The notes below the pieces were generated by a model. The model made no database searches and had not been told where the DNA came from. It was given only the letters and a program-made list of their open reading frames with translations. From assembly GCA_001970955.1 (NCBI GenBank), contig MPUH01000537.1, positions 1-47,154 on the forward strand: DNA of 47,154 nucleotides, given 5' to 3'. Below, piece after piece: positions 21,339-32,201 of the stretch (the stretch's first letter is position 1; each line of letters opens with the position of its first letter). Source of the DNA: Stentor coeruleus (Eukaryota > Ciliophora > Heterotrichea > Heterotrichida > Stentoridae). A program made the translations under genes and the position numbers.

Positions 21339-22073
21339 TAATAATAAGTGGTATAGATTTTCTATATGAAAACCTTGGAAAATTTGTTTGGAGTGAGAAG
21401 TGGTTTTGAAAATTTAGGGTTTAGGGTGCTCTTTAAGTGAAATATAAAATTATAGTTTTTTAGAAGATGGAGGAGTGAAATGTAGTAGAAAAACTTTAAT
21501 TTTATAGGAAAAACTGGGTGATTTGATGAGTTAAAAGTTGGAAAGATTATTATTAGGAAAAATTTAGAAATAAATGGATAAGGATTTTTGAGGTTGATAA
21601 TGATTAAAGGAGTGGTTTAATGAATGAGGACTGAGGAATTGATGCTAGGATGTTGAAATGATTTTTAAAGAAGGAGTAAAATAAATTTGAAAGGGTAGTA
21701 GAGCATTGTAGTATGATTTTAAATAATGTTGAGATAGTTAAGGTGAAGATAAAGAAAGATATATTTAATTTAAGAAGTTTGTTTTCTATTCATGGAGATT
21801 TAGAAAATGTTAAATTTTGATATAGATAATTCAAGTAATAGTGAAATAAATATCAGGGTTTAATTATTATGCTTATTTGAATAAGGACTTTATATTGAAG
21901 TTTTTATAAATAACACTTTTAATAATCATTTGCATATTTATTAACTTTATTCTTTACATCCTTAATGTCTTAGTTAATCATTAAAAGTTTAGCACTATTT
22001 CTAATATTTATATTAAGTATCGCTTTGATTATTTCATTTAGTCTACGCATATGCCATTAATATTATTTAATAT
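21339..22073. other. Intergenic region, strong purine run, no gene seen
   Basis: The first 450 bases are rich in G and A with very little C on the plus strand (3' flank of the CaaX gene). The last 200 bases turn pyrimidine-rich and G-poor before the CDC123 start. No coding frame or relic recognised. Confidence 0.55.
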
Positions 22074-22937
22074 ATGATAGGCAAATCCACTGAAGAATGG
22101 TGCCAAGATCATATCTGGAAAGCGCATTTTAAAGGCAAAGTTTTTACATCAATTTCTATTCCTCTCCCTGAAATCTTTATCAGATTCTTAGATATTGACT
22201 CTGTTGTTGTCGATAAAAATGATGATGATAACGAAACTCAGCAAATTCTTCACTCAGAAGAATTCAGCACAATCCTCAGCCAAATCTCTGAATCCATCAG
22301 CAAAATCGGGGGTGCTGGAGTCATTCCTCGTCTAAACTGGTCATGTCCTAAGTAAAATTTATACAGAGATGCAGAATGGATGAATTCTTTATGCTGCAAA
22401 ACCTCAAGAGAAGTTCTTATATTGCTGAAATCCTCAGTTCTTCTAGCGTCAGATTGTGAATTGGCTGAAAAACTATCTTTGCCTTTGATATTAAATCTTG
22501 TCCGATATCATAAACTTAGGGAAGGCATGCTTTTTAGATGTTTTGTTAAAGAAAAAGTCTTAGTTGCTGTTAGTCAAAAAGAAGTTTCTGTGTGCTTTGA
22601 TTATTTAAAAGATATAAAAAGCGATATTCTGAGGAAATGCGAAGAAATTGCAAGAGTTATTATTGAGAAATGCCCTTTGGATAATTTTTGCTTTGATATA
22701 TATGTGGATATGCCTCCTTTATATAGAGCTTTTATTATGGGTTTTAATGCTTTTCATGAGAGTAGTGACAGCTTGTTGTTTAGTTGGGAAGAAATTGAAA
22801 ATTTGACTGAAAAAACTATGAGAATTGTGGATGACCAAACTGTTCAAGCTTCAAGTTATTCCCCCTATCGTGTGCCTTTGGAGATGACAGATTGTAAGGA
22901 TTTTAGTGAATTCATAAACTCTCTGCCTAAAAAATAA
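22074..22937 (+). CDS. CDC123: CDC123-like eIF2 assembly factor
   Basis: Two exons, 22074-22351 and 22367-22937, joined by removal of a 15-nt intron, giving 282 aa. Exon 1 has WKAHFKGKVFTSISIPLPE, the N-terminal motif of the D123 family, and ends GAGVIPRLNWSCPK. Exon 2 continues DAEWMNSLCCKTSREVLILL. This matches the family core (F.KLNWS.P.DA.W....L.C.T...I.LLLKSS) exactly across the splice. VDMPPLYRAFIMGFN later gives the conserved ATP-grasp-like strand, although the usual D.N motif is only loosely kept. Family knowledge: Cdc123 loads the eIF2 gamma subunit onto alpha during assembly of translation initiation factor eIF2. Length is slightly below the usual 330 aa. Confidence 0.88.
22352..22366 (+). 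other. 15-nt mini-intron in CDC123
   Basis: gtaaaatttatacag: GTA start, CAG end, A at position 10. It splits a Lys codon (aa|a). Without removal the reading frame stops at TAA just after SCPK; with removal the conserved NWSCPKDAEW motif is restored. Confidence 0.9.
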
Positions 22938-23821
22938 CATTTTAGCTCTAACAAATTACAGTATAAATTCATATTAAAGACATCCTTAGATTAGTGAAAA
23001 TAAGTCAATAAAAACTGTTTGTTTTTAAAATTTGCATAAGCTTGATTGCTTTTCTAATGAAATTATATACAAATTTTCTTGTTGCTATTATGGATATTAA
23101 TGATAAAATATTTGGTTCTATTTAAATAAAAAGGTTTTATATTTATATACCAAATTCATATGATATATATTAATTTATTATGATTTATATATTTATAGAC
23201 TTGTATGATTATATATAAATCTCTTTGCTTCTATAATATTTTCGCACCTTATCAAAATTATAAATCCTATTAAATCTCCAATCTTTACCTTCAAGCTTAA
23301 AATCAAGAATCAAAGCATACTCTTGTATCTCCATATTATCTATAAGCATAATAACTCATAAAAAATAGTATCGATATATTTTATATCGAAAGTCAAATTC
23401 GAATGAGGTATTTGATCGACTACAAGGTAGATTAAAATTATAAGTTAAGGTTAATTACTCTAAATCGCTAAGACTGTTACATTATTAAGGATGGCTCCAT
23501 TTACATAATTAGTGCTATTGAGAATAATAATTGCAAGGTTGAATAATTTATTATATCTGAATTATATATAAAAAGTATATCATTTTTTAGAAATATGCAC
23601 ATTTTTTTATTTTATCAAAGCATTTTAATGAAATTCTTACAACTTATAAGTCTTTATGCATGATCAATATATTATCTTAAATCATTAATTAAATACTAAA
23701 CATTAATTCACACAAAACATCCATATCTAAAAACTTCAACTATTTTATCCTATTCACACTACTACAAATCCCCTATCAACTGAAATCCTAATAAAATGAA
23801 CTTATTCATGTATTTTTAATA
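22938..23821. other. Intergenic region with two possible small coding relics
   Basis: Mostly AT-rich spacer. On the minus strand 23334-23209 is a 41-codon ORF from an ATG (MEIQEYALILDFKLEGKDW, then RFNRIYNF), with protein-like composition. On the plus strand about 23400-23570 reads MRYLIDYKVD, TAA, NYKLRLITLNR, TAA, DCYIIKDGSIYIISAIENNN in one frame. Both look like eroded coding sequence, but no family is recognised and chance cannot be excluded. Confidence 0.35.
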
Positions 23822-24421
23822 TTAATCATCAAGGACAAGTTTTTGCTTGATGTAATCATTTCCAGCAAGTCCTATTGAGTTTTTAATGTACACAGAGCCT
23901 TCTGTTCCTTTATTTTTCTGACTTAAGTGCTTATACTTCGCATCCAAGCTATTAAAATCCACAATCGAATTACTGCTACTATCAAGTTCCAAAATCCTAT
24001 TGTTTAAATAGTTAAAATTAGCTCCTGTAAGCATGAACTTATAAGGTTCAGCCAAAGGATTTATGTTCCTTTTTTTAAACAATCTTGATATATAAACTTG
24101 TCTATTTGGTTGTGGACTTACAGTATGTGCTTTGACAGCTGGGTGGTTGCTGTACCTTAAACCCCTCATTTTTGTAGTAATTTTTATGGCTTGGATTTTG
24201 TTTCTTTGAGGAAACTCGAAAAACTTTTTAGGGTGGATTTTATCATAAAGGAGTTTGACTTCTTCTTTTGATAATACAATATTTGCTTTTGATGGGTTAG
24301 TGTTTGCACTTCGATTACGCTTGCGTCGGGTGAGTTGATCAGATTTTTGAGGAAAAGCTGGAAGGAATAGTCGCTCTTTACGTTGTAGAGTATCGGGTGT
24401 TAATGTTAGATCATGCTTCAT
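23822..24421 (-). CDS. Unknown basic protein, 199 aa
   Basis: ATG at 24421, TAA stop, single exon. The protein is basic (RRKRNRS near residue 32) with a central stretch VLSKEEVKLLYDKIHPKKFF and a C-terminal part rich in Asn, Ser and Leu. No transmembrane segment, signal peptide or catalytic motif is visible. Codon use and composition fit the neighbouring real genes, so it is probably a genuine ciliate- or lineage-specific gene. It is convergent with CDC123. Confidence 0.7.
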   Translation of the reverse strand: MKHDLTLTPDTLQRKERLFLPAFPQKSDQLTRRKRNRSANTNPSKANIVLSKEEVKLLYDKIHPKKFFEFPQRNKIQAIKITTKMRGLRYSNHPAVKAHTVSPQPNRQVYISRLFKKRNINPLAEPYKFMLTGANFNYLNNRILELDSSSNSIVDFNSLDAKYKHLSQKNKGTEGSVYIKNSIGLAGNDYIKQKLVLDD

Positions 24422-24744
24422 AGAATGAATATTTATATTATTAAGATAAAAAGCTTTTTGAGTATTTTAGCATAGAAGTTAGCAAATAAAGTGGAGGTAA
24501 ATTTGGGATGTATGAAAGCATTAGAAAGTGGAAGTGAGGTTTTAGGATGGAAGAAGGAGAAGTTTTGGGAGTAAATGGAAAATGTGGAAGGAGATTTATT
24601 GTTATTATATTCCATTTCGTCTCAAACCAATCTAGAATCTCTTTTTTTCAAATCATAACCTCATATAAATGCTTTATATTAACATAAAAATATACTTATC
24701 ACTTTCATATTAATCATATTAAGATAAGTAATAATATATTAAAT

Positions 24745-25150
24745 TGCAAGATATCGTTCAGACTCTTAAGGTAAAAATATCACCGAGTGTATAAGTGCCA
24801 AGCAACTCTTGGTCCCTTTGGAAAATAGGCTTACAAATTCTATGACTGAGCTATTAAATGATCAATCATATTGCATTAGAAGTCTCTATTATGATTGATA
24901 TCGATTTAATAGCATACCAAAGCTTATGCCAGCTATAATGATGAATCATCTGATGCTCCAATAATATTCAAAATATTTGAAAGTCTTTATGAACATTCAT
25001 AATTTGTAAATGGTACTAGAATACCAGAGGTGAATGAAACAATAATTTAGCCTGCTAGAGAGATAATCCAGATTGCGGAGGAGGATTATAAATAGAGGTT
25101 AAAAAGCCAACAAAATGTATATTTTTTTGAATATGCAAGTTTATGTTGTT
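24745..25150 (+). pseudogene. Unidentified coding relic with shifted frames and internal stops
   Basis: One frame reads ITECISAKQLLVPLENRL and TNSMTELLNDQSYCIRSL, then YYD-TGA-YRFNSIP. The sense moves to another frame: AYASYNDESSDAPIIFKIFE, SLYEHS, TAA, FVNGTRIPEVNETII, TAG, PAREIIQIAEEDYK, TAG, RLKSQQN. The composition is clearly proteinaceous, unlike the surrounding AT-rich spacer. Two of the stops sit where a Gln codon would be natural. Family not recognised. Confidence 0.5.
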
Positions 25151-25611
25151 GAAACAATAAGGTATAGTAAATTATGCATGATATTATATATTACTATTAA
25201 AATGTTTATACAGTTAGAAAGTGCAGCAACAGGAACTAATAAAATTATAGCGATACTATACCAAAGATATTGATAAAATATATACTCTTAAATTATCAAG
25301 AATATCTTCATATAAGCAAAGCATACTATTTCTTATTAGTATTAGTTAGGAATTATCGCTTGACTATTGTCCAGCTCTTGCTAATATACTATTTCTTATA
25401 ACTACCTAAAATATACCATTCAAATAAAATCATAATTTATTACATTAAAAATAATCAAAAGCGCAATTTCTGAGTAAATCCTCTAGAAATATTATATAAT
25501 ATATATAGACTTACAATAAATAATTCATCTATCTAATATTACATTACTTATAATTTTATATCAGCCATTTATTAATTTCTCAAACCATGCTTATAACTTC
25601 TTCCTATAAAT
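25151..25611. other. Intergenic spacer, 5' flank of PG-rich repeat gene
   Basis: AT-rich with no recognised gene; some of it may be further eroded relic sequence. The last 150 bases are C-rich and G-poor like other 5' flanks here. Confidence 0.5.
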
Positions 25612-26238
25612 ATGATAAACTCAATTCCTCCTGCTTATACTATAAGCAAAGCTAGTTACCCACCAGTTCATAAAGAGATTCCAGGTCCTGGAGACTATGA
25701 AGTTTCTAATATGCTAAGATCAAGTGCCCAGTCTTACTCGTTTTCAAAAAGTCCTCGGAAAATTCATGACTATTACTCAATCCCTGGTCCAGGTGTGTAC
25801 AACCCCAATTACACAGCTAGGACTTATGGTTATTCATTAAATAAAAGCCCAAGGTTTGAAAACCCAAGATCTGGAATCCCAGGCCCAGGAGACTATGAAC
25901 TTTCAGCATTACAGAAAAAGTACCAGTTAAGTATTAGTAAAGCTAGGGCAAGGTCTAACAATTTTTCTGACAGCCCAGGACCTGGATATTACTCACCAAA
26001 TATCATTGCTAATGTTAAAAGCACACCAAAAATCAAGTTCCCTAAGCAAGATCGCATGCCAAGAGATACGTTTTTGACACCTGCCCCTGGACAGTATGCA
26101 CTTCCTGATATCCATAAAGGACACGGTTTTACTATACCAAAGGCAATTACAAAGCCATATATTACCCCTTCACCTGGGCCAGGCATCTATGAAATCCCAT
26201 CAACAATTGGGGTTGCCTCTCTCAAGAATAAGAATTGA
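25612..26238 (+). CDS. Sperm-tail PG-rich repeat (SHIPPO/ODF3-like) protein
   Basis: 208 aa, ATG at 25612, TGA stop (the only intact gene here with TGA). It is built of six Pro-Gly repeats: PGPGDYEVS, PGPGVYNPN, PGPGDYELS, PGPGYYSPN, PAPGQYALP and PGPGIYEIP, spaced about 30-40 residues apart. This is the STPG/SHIPPO repeat found in ODF3 and in microtubule-inner or axoneme-associated proteins. Expected to bind or line ciliary or cortical microtubules. No intron needed. Confidence 0.9.
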   Translation: MINSIPPAYTISKASYPPVHKEIPGPGDYEVSNMLRSSAQSYSFSKSPRKIHDYYSIPGPGVYNPNYTARTYGYSLNKSPRFENPRSGIPGPGDYELSALQKKYQLSISKARARSNNFSDSPGPGYYSPNIIANVKSTPKIKFPKQDRMPRDTFLTPAPGQYALPDIHKGHGFTIPKAITKPYITPSPGPGIYEIPSTIGVASLKNKN

Positions 26239-26888
26239 AATTAATGAGAATTTTACTAGGATGCATTAATTATGAAGTTTTGGATTATTAATTTTCAGTT
26301 ATATGAAGAATATAAGTTTGCGATATATAGTTTGTATATAAGATAGGGCATTGAACTCATGGATATGGCGTGTTTAGAAAATTGTAATATTTTAGTTTAT
26401 GTGCTTTAAGTTTTGAGATAGTGGCTTTGAGATATTAAGTTAAGATATAAGAAGTGAAATTTAGAAAGGGTTTAACTATCGAAGTAAGTAATATATTATT
26501 TTATATTCCATTTATATAACTTAGTAGGCATTTACTGCAATTGTATATTTATCATATAGCTTGCCTATTTTCTATATAAAATCTCTTAGCTTGGACCTTA
26601 TCATAGATTTCATGTTTTTAATACTAAAAATTTATCTTCCTTTAATCTAAATACCTCTATATCCTCTATGAACCATAAAAATACTTTCATCTCACAATAA
26701 AATATATAATTTTCATTCTAAATTTCAACATGTTTTATTCAAATTCCTATCTCAATATTAAATAAAAATTCACAAAGCCCTTTCAAAAGCCTGATAACTC
26801 TTAATTTTTACCTAAAATATAAGATTTCACCTAATATACATTTGGAACCGATAATATTAGAAGACTGAAAACGACTCTTTTGCAAAAT
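26239..26888. other. Intergenic spacer, no gene seen
   Basis: The first 250 bases are G-rich and C-poor on the plus strand (3' flank); the last 300 are C-rich and G-poor (5' flank). No ORF, relic or RNA recognised. Confidence 0.55.
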
Positions 26889-27599
26889 ATGAAAGTCCCA
26901 GAGCTTAACTGGAAAATCTTAACACCAACTTGCCTTTTTATAGTAAGCGGAAGCGCAGTATACTTGATACCTAACCTTTCTAGTGGTGTTTACAACGTGT
27001 TTGACAAAATAGAAGACTGGGGAATTTGGGGACATATCCTTTTTTCTCTGATCTATGGGGTGAGTATGATTTTGACTATCCCAGTCGCTATGGCTACAAT
27101 CTCACTAAGTTTCCTTTATTCTTTCTTAGAAGCTAATATCATATGCACAGTGGGAACTTGCATAGGGACAATCGGTAGCTATATTCTAGGTAGGACTTTG
27201 CTTAAAGATTACTTCCACGACCTATTGAACTCAAATGACACGACAAAAGCCCTCATTGACTCAATAAAAGAAAGTGAATGGAAGTTCTGCTTCTGGGTGC
27301 ACCAGCTGGTCATCCCCATATCTTTAAAAAACTATGGTTTAGCCTCAATGGACATAAGCTTCATACCATATTTCATAGTAGGCCTCTTATCAACCGCAAC
27401 AAGCAATGCTCTTTTCATTTTCTTAGGGACGAAACTATCAAAAATAGTTAGCGAGGTTCAAGACGGTGAGTTCCTAACTTGGGAAATGGGCTTTTTTGTT
27501 CTATCTCTAATAGCCTGTATAGCCGGATTCGCAGGGATAACTGTGATAGTCCACTCGTCTATGTTGAAAAGCCAGAAATATGAGGTAACAAGCATATAA
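26889..27599 (+). CDS. VTT-domain (TVP38/TMEM64-type) membrane protein
   Basis: 236 aa from ATG 26889; an upstream TTG is not a credible start. About six hydrophobic segments are visible. The central part (GHILFSLIYGVSMILTIPVA onward, ending GSYILGRTLLKDYF) and a re-entrant-like stretch around HQLVIPISLKNYGLAS resemble the VTT (formerly SNARE-associated) domain of TVP38, TMEM64 and VMP1/DedA relatives, some of which scramble lipids. The usual F.R..P..P....N...G pattern is weak here (the Arg is replaced, HQLVIPISLKNYGLA). Likely a Golgi or endomembrane protein. The next gene begins 5 nt after its stop. Confidence 0.75.
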   Translation: MKVPELNWKILTPTCLFIVSGSAVYLIPNLSSGVYNVFDKIEDWGIWGHILFSLIYGVSMILTIPVAMATISLSFLYSFLEANIICTVGTCIGTIGSYILGRTLLKDYFHDLLNSNDTTKALIDSIKESEWKFCFWVHQLVIPISLKNYGLASMDISFIPYFIVGLLSTATSNALFIFLGTKLSKIVSEVQDGEFLTWEMGFFVLSLIACIAGFAGITVIVHSSMLKSQKYEVTSI

Positions 27600-27604
27600 T
27601 AAAA

Positions 27605-28927
27605 ATGAATAATAGGCTATTTGAAGAAAACCAGTCTAAACTTAAAGCTATATTCTTGAAAATCGCCAATAAAGAAGGGATGCTGCCCTTAGCGAATTTT
27701 CAGCTTTTTCTCAAGAATATTAATGTTTTACCTGTAAGGAATAAGTAGACTTTAATAACCCCTGTTAATCTCAAGCGCCATTTGGATAAACTAGTAAAAG
27801 TCCCTTCAAGCAGAGCTACGCTGTCTTTTAGTCAGTTTGAGAGCATGATTAAAGATATATGCTTTTCTTGCTTTATGTCAGTGGCACCTCATGATAGAGT
27901 TAGCTTGTTCTTTAACCATATTAACGAGCTTTGTAAGAATCTTTACAAAATAGTGTTGTCTTCTGGAAACAAGAAGCGTAATATGAGCAATGATTTTTCA
28001 GGTAAGACTGAAGAGTCCAACAGTAGCTTAGACCTGGACTTCACCATAAAAGAAGCTCTTGAGACTATAAAAACTAAAGATGAGAGCTTTAGGTCTAACC
28101 AGAGCGTCTTAGGCCGAGAAATTTCTCCAAGTCCTTCTGCTAAAAATCACCCTGGTCTTAAGTCTTCTGACTTGCAGATCTCCTCTTCAACAACCTCGCT
28201 TCATCGACGACCATATTCAAACAAAAGTATCACTGATTCTCCAAACACTTCATTATTAGGTGAAAGACCCAGTTCTCGTTATCACAAAAGTTCATTATCC
28301 AATAAATTTCCAAGAAGCTTATCAAGCTCATTATCCGCCTCATCAAAACTCAAAAAAATCTCAAGGATCTCACATAGTACAATAAAAGATAGCGAATTAG
28401 ATGAGTTCCTTAAAACAGAAAGGCTTGTAGAAAGCGAAGTAGCTAAAGTAAAAGTCAGTCTTCAATCAAGCTCAGCGCCAAGAACGTCAGGGAATATAAA
28501 TCGCATTGGGGTACAAGCAAAACGCAATTTGAATATAAAAAAGCTGGATTTCACAAAATTGAAACCTGAGACAATTAAGAAGAATTCTTTACAGAGTAAT
28601 AGAGTTGGACCATTAGGAGGGGATTCTGGTAGGAAAACTATTGTGGTTAGACTTGATAGTAATATGAAAGCTGATGTTTCTTCAAGGAGTAATGTGTCTG
28701 CTACAAAGAAGCAAATAAATGTTTTTAGTATTGGGCAGGTTAAGAAGCAAGTGCCAGAGCTACTGCCTAAGAAAGTGAAGCTGAGTTGTGATGAAATTGT
28801 GAAGAAGCATAGGAATTTTATATGTAAACAGCGAAACAAAATGCTTTCGCGAAATTTTATTGTCGAAATGGCGTTTATGTGCTGGAGGAATGCTTGGTTT
28901 CAGTATAGACTAAGTAGATTTAGATAA
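27605..28927 (+). CDS. Unknown Ser/Lys-rich protein
   Basis: Two exons, 27605-27733 and 27749-28927, give 435 aa. The start is the ATG at 27605 (MNNRLFEENQSK), only 5 nt after the preceding stop. A 15-nt intron removes the in-frame TAA/TAG and joins NINVLP to TLITPVNLKRHLD. The N-terminal 90 residues are helical with KIANKEGMLPLANFQLFLKN and TLSFSQFESMIKDICF, suggesting a small folded domain, loosely EF-hand or calponin-like in spacing but without a calcium loop. Residues about 110-350 are Ser/Lys/Arg-rich and disordered. The C-terminus is helical and basic (EIVKKHRNFICKQRNKML). Function unknown. Confidence 0.8.
27734..27748 (+). other. 15-nt mini-intron
   Basis: gtaaggaataagtag: GTA start, TAG end, A at position 10. 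It contains the stop that otherwise separates the ATG exon from the main ORF. Confidence 0.85.
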
Positions 28928-29457
28928 TTTCATGTTACTTTGCATGCTATCTATTATTATAATAGACCTTTTATGACTATAAGCTGCTTTTATATGGATT
29001 TATTAGTGGGAAATCTTTTGTATAAAACCTAAACATTGCTATATCAATATATAATGAATGCCCAAAATCTATGTCAAAATATCCAAAGCAAAACCCATAA
29101 AATGTTTCCCTAATCTGTATGCCATAATAAAAAACTCAATATTTCAAGCCAGATTTCTCTAATATTACATAAAAAATACCTAAACCAGAATTTTATATTT
29201 GCTTCTATGCAATCACTGATAATTTTGACTTTTTAGGACTAATTAGCTAAATTATTCTCCTTTTTTCTCAATTGCATTAAGCACATAATTCCCAAACTTA
29301 AAAGGCTAAACTATATAAAGTCTTTAACTTTTATATAAAAATCCAATAATTTGCTATAAGCCAACACAAAAATTGAATTTTCTATTAATTTTAAAGTAAT
29401 CACAGCCTAATCCTTGCATAATTAAGCATTTGAAAAGGCATATTTATAACCCAGAGC
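28928..29457. other. Convergent intergenic spacer, no gene seen
   Basis: Lies between two gene 3' ends. AT-rich with moderate C on the right half, as expected for the 3' flank of a minus-strand gene here. No ORF or relic recognised. Confidence 0.55.
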
Positions 29458-30840
29458 TTATAATTTACAAAAAGATCCTTGAAACTGTTTAAGTTTTCCA
29501 ATTTCCAACTTTTTGTCATCTAGCTCCATATCATTAATATCAATAGTCTCCCTTAGCCTAAATCTCTCTTTCTTCAAAGCTTTAACATTTCTATAACACT
29601 TCATCAATTCCTCCCTAACAGCTCTTAAAATTTCTCTATGCTCACATAATAGCGATCCAGTCACCCTGTAAGGACTTTCAACCTGCTTAGCCTGGGTAAT
29701 CAAAACCAGCAAATCCTTCTTTTTCTGACTTTGTTCTTGCAGCCTAACCTTGACCCAATCCTCTTTAAATTTTCCTCCAGCTTTTATAAGCTCTTCTTTA
29801 TTTTTCATATACCTTTGCTGTATATCATTTTTGTTATCTTCAAAACTTATAATTTCTTCAGTAATCATTTGCTCAAACTCTATTGACTTATCTTGGCAAT
29901 CATTGATTTTTTTCTCTAGATCTAATTTCCCATTTTCATTATATAAATCGAATCGATCAGTGATATAATCTTTCACATTCCCTAGTGTTAAGTCTAAAAC
30001 TTGGGTTGAAAGTAGATTTTTGCATGTAAGAGGTCTAATGTTTTTCCTTATAACAGGTGGGCTTTTATCTTCTAATTGCCATTGCACTATGTCTAAATTT
30101 GTTTTCATAGCTGACATATCAAAACTCTTACAACTTTTAATTTTTGAGAACCCTAAACGTAAGGTCTTAGCTTTAGCTTGAAGATTTTTGAGCTCAGTTT
30201 CTTTATCGTTGAGTTCTTTGTCCTTATCTGCAACTTGGCCCTTAAGCTTTTCTAAGTAAAATTTATGCTTTTTGCACATTTGAGTTTTATTTAGGTATAG
30301 TTTTTGCATATTCTGGACTTTGTCTGTTATTCCAGAGCTAGTCTCTATCATCTCAAGATGCTGCAGTTCAAGGCTAGCATTGTAAACTGAGTTTTTTAAA
30401 GCTTTTTCTTGAGAATTAAGTCTGGAGATTTCGTTATTTGCTATGGTAATTTTGTTTTTAAGTGACCTAGCTTTATCTTTAACCAGTTCTACTTCTTCTT
30501 TGATATCTAATTTCTTATACTGTTCATCTAAAAGGCTTCCTTTGGTACTTTTGCATGAGCTCATTTCAGTAAAGTTAGTTGCACAGGTCAATTCGTCTGT
30601 AATTTTGTCGCTTAGTTTTTCAAGAAAATGCATATTTTTCCACTCAGAGATCTTTGGACTTTCAATTGAGATTTGGCTATTTTTAGAATAATCTTCTTTG
30701 CTATATTGGCTAAGAATTTCAGCGAATGTAAAATTATCTTCACTTTTAAAGGAGCTGGTGTCTTGGATTAATGTCACTGATCCTTGTGGTACTTGCAAAA
30801 GTCCCATAATCAAATTATACCAATTGTTAATATGTCGCAT
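29458..30840 (-). CDS. Coiled-coil protein, 460 aa
   Basis: ATG at 30840 (MRHINNW), TAA stop; Met12 (MGLLQVPQGS) is an alternative start. Residues about 110-230 and 310-455 are heptad-rich helices dense in Lys, Glu and Leu, separated by a short linker with PPVIRKNIRPLTCKNLL. No motor, kinase or membrane feature is visible. Probably a structural cytoskeletal or basal-body coiled-coil protein, but this is inference from composition alone. Confidence 0.75.
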   Translation of the reverse strand: MRHINNWYNLIMGLLQVPQGSVTLIQDTSSFKSEDNFTFAEILSQYSKEDYSKNSQISIESPKISEWKNMHFLEKLSDKITDELTCATNFTEMSSCKSTKGSLLDEQYKKLDIKEEVELVKDKARSLKNKITIANNEISRLNSQEKALKNSVYNASLELQHLEMIETSSGITDKVQNMQKLYLNKTQMCKKHKFYLEKLKGQVADKDKELNDKETELKNLQAKAKTLRLGFSKIKSCKSFDMSAMKTNLDIVQWQLEDKSPPVIRKNIRPLTCKNLLSTQVLDLTLGNVKDYITDRFDLYNENGKLDLEKKINDCQDKSIEFEQMITEEIISFEDNKNDIQQRYMKNKEELIKAGGKFKEDWVKVRLQEQSQKKKDLLVLITQAKQVESPYRVTGSLLCEHREILRAVREELMKCYRNVKALKKERFRLRETIDINDMELDDKKLEIGKLKQFQGSFCKL

Positions 30841-31182
30841 TAACTGTTTTAAATATTTAGTCAGTATTGCTATATTAAGAAATTTATAAAGAAGGCTGTG
30901 AGTTAGATTGTAGTTTATTGAATGAGTTGTTCATAGAAAATATATTCGTTATTATTAACTGAATGATGATTGAGAATAGTTACTTAAGATAAATTAGAAG
31001 TAGAAGCTATGCTTTAGGAGAAGGGTTTAGATATAAGATTAAAATTTAGGTTACTTCAAATTAGTATTTAAAATCATAAAAACAAATTATGCATTTTGCC
31101 AAACCTTAACCAAAACTAAAATGATACACTCTATGCTTATTTTAAATTTCAATAATCATTTATATCATCTAATTACTCTAAT
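30841..31182. other. Intergenic spacer, no gene seen
   Basis: 5' flank of the 460-aa coiled-coil gene (minus strand), AT-rich and G-skewed on the plus strand near the start. No gene recognised. Confidence 0.5.
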
Positions 31183-31675
31183 TCAACCATATCCTTCATA
31201 CATTGTACATCCAATCATCCACTCTTCTAAGCCTAAATAATATCTAAGTACTCTTCTACTCCTATCATATTCTCTCTAAATAATACTTTCATCATATTTT
31301 CCATCAATTTTTTTTGCAGCTTTCTATAATCTTACCCCTTTCCAATTCTCTCTGCAATCTTCATTGCAACTTCCTTGTATCTAATTTGAGCCAAATTATA
31401 TCTTTAATTTGCTTTCTATATAGCATTGCAAAATACACCCAGACTCAATAATTCTACTGTATCTTCTTCAATAATTGCTTGAAAAATTTTCATCTCTGTT
31501 TAAGAACATTTAAAGCTCCTGACAATACAAAGCTCTAGTTCAGGGATTTTAGCATACAAAAACTCTCGCAGCAATAGTCAGACTTCCTTTTCATTTCCAA
31601 TCCCCAATTTTCTGAAACTCACTTTCCCAAATATAAATAGTTCATTCTTAGTCAATACAGCACTATGCTATATCT
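31183..31675 (-). pseudogene. RCC1-repeat-containing gene relic with in-frame stops
   Basis: A single minus-strand frame reads HSAVLTKNELFIFG, then SFRKLGIGNEKEV, which matches an RCC1 propeller repeat (HS.ALT..G.L..WG....QLG.G). After a TGA come LLLREFLYAKIPELELCIV, then KCS-TAA-TEMKIFQAIIEEDTVELL, FCNAI-TAG-KAN-TAA-RYNLAQIRYKEVAMKIAERI, GKG-TAA-DYRKLQKKIDGKYDESII-TAG-REYDRSRRVLRYYLGL. About 160 codons keep one frame with no indel, broken only by stops, most of them TAA or TAG. The downstream helical part is not recognised. Best read as a pseudogene damaged by point mutations. Confidence 0.6.
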
Positions 31676-31784
31676 AGTCATTTTGGCTAATTTTTTTGTC
31701 AAAAGTTGATATCTGTTTAAAACAATCTTAAATTTCAAGTTAAAATGCGTTCTTAAGTTAAATATTAAATAAATGGATTAAATT

Positions 31785-31955
31785 TAATATATAAAGCTCT
31801 CTTTATTTAAATAATACTAGCTCCTAAAGTTAGACAGTCATTTAGAATACAGTTTTTCAGTCCTAAAGTATCTTACTTAAGGACTTTAGATACAACAATA
31901 TTCTTGCCTGTTGCATCAAATACTTCATAAATTGTAGTATTTGCGGAAATTTTTT
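31785..31955 (-). pseudogene. Short coding relic upstream of the RCC1-like relic
   Basis: Minus strand: ISANTTIYEVFDATGKNIVV, SKVLK, TAA, DTLGLKNCILNDCLTLGAS, II, TAA, IKRALYIK in one frame. The composition is protein-like, and the region lies just upstream in the same orientation as the RCC1-like relic, so it may be the 5' part of the same dead gene after a frameshift. Family unknown. Confidence 0.4.
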
Positions 31956-32201
31956 TTAATATTATTTACAACTTTAATAAAGCTATAAAATATAATTTTA
32001 TCAAATATTGATTAGAAATAGGCTATCTAGCACATTGTATCAAAATCAAACAAAAATTATCATGCACCCCAGATTTCAACCTTTTATCATATTCCACATT
32101 GCAAACATAACAAACTCCAAACTACTCTTATGTAATAACTTAGAATAGTTGATTTTATACTATTCCAAACCTTACACTCTATATTAAAAATGCTTAATCT
32201 C

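Noticed and set aside
27782..28927. Start of the Ser/Lys-rich gene at 27782
   Set aside because: It is a TTG; an ATG exon at 27605 joins in frame after removing a 15-nt intron.
31183..31675. A working gene in a UAR=Gln or Condylostoma-like code
   Set aside because: All intact genes in the window use TAA/TAG as real stops and TGG for Trp; the segment also has TGA stops, so point-mutation decay is simpler. Kept only as a testable alternative.
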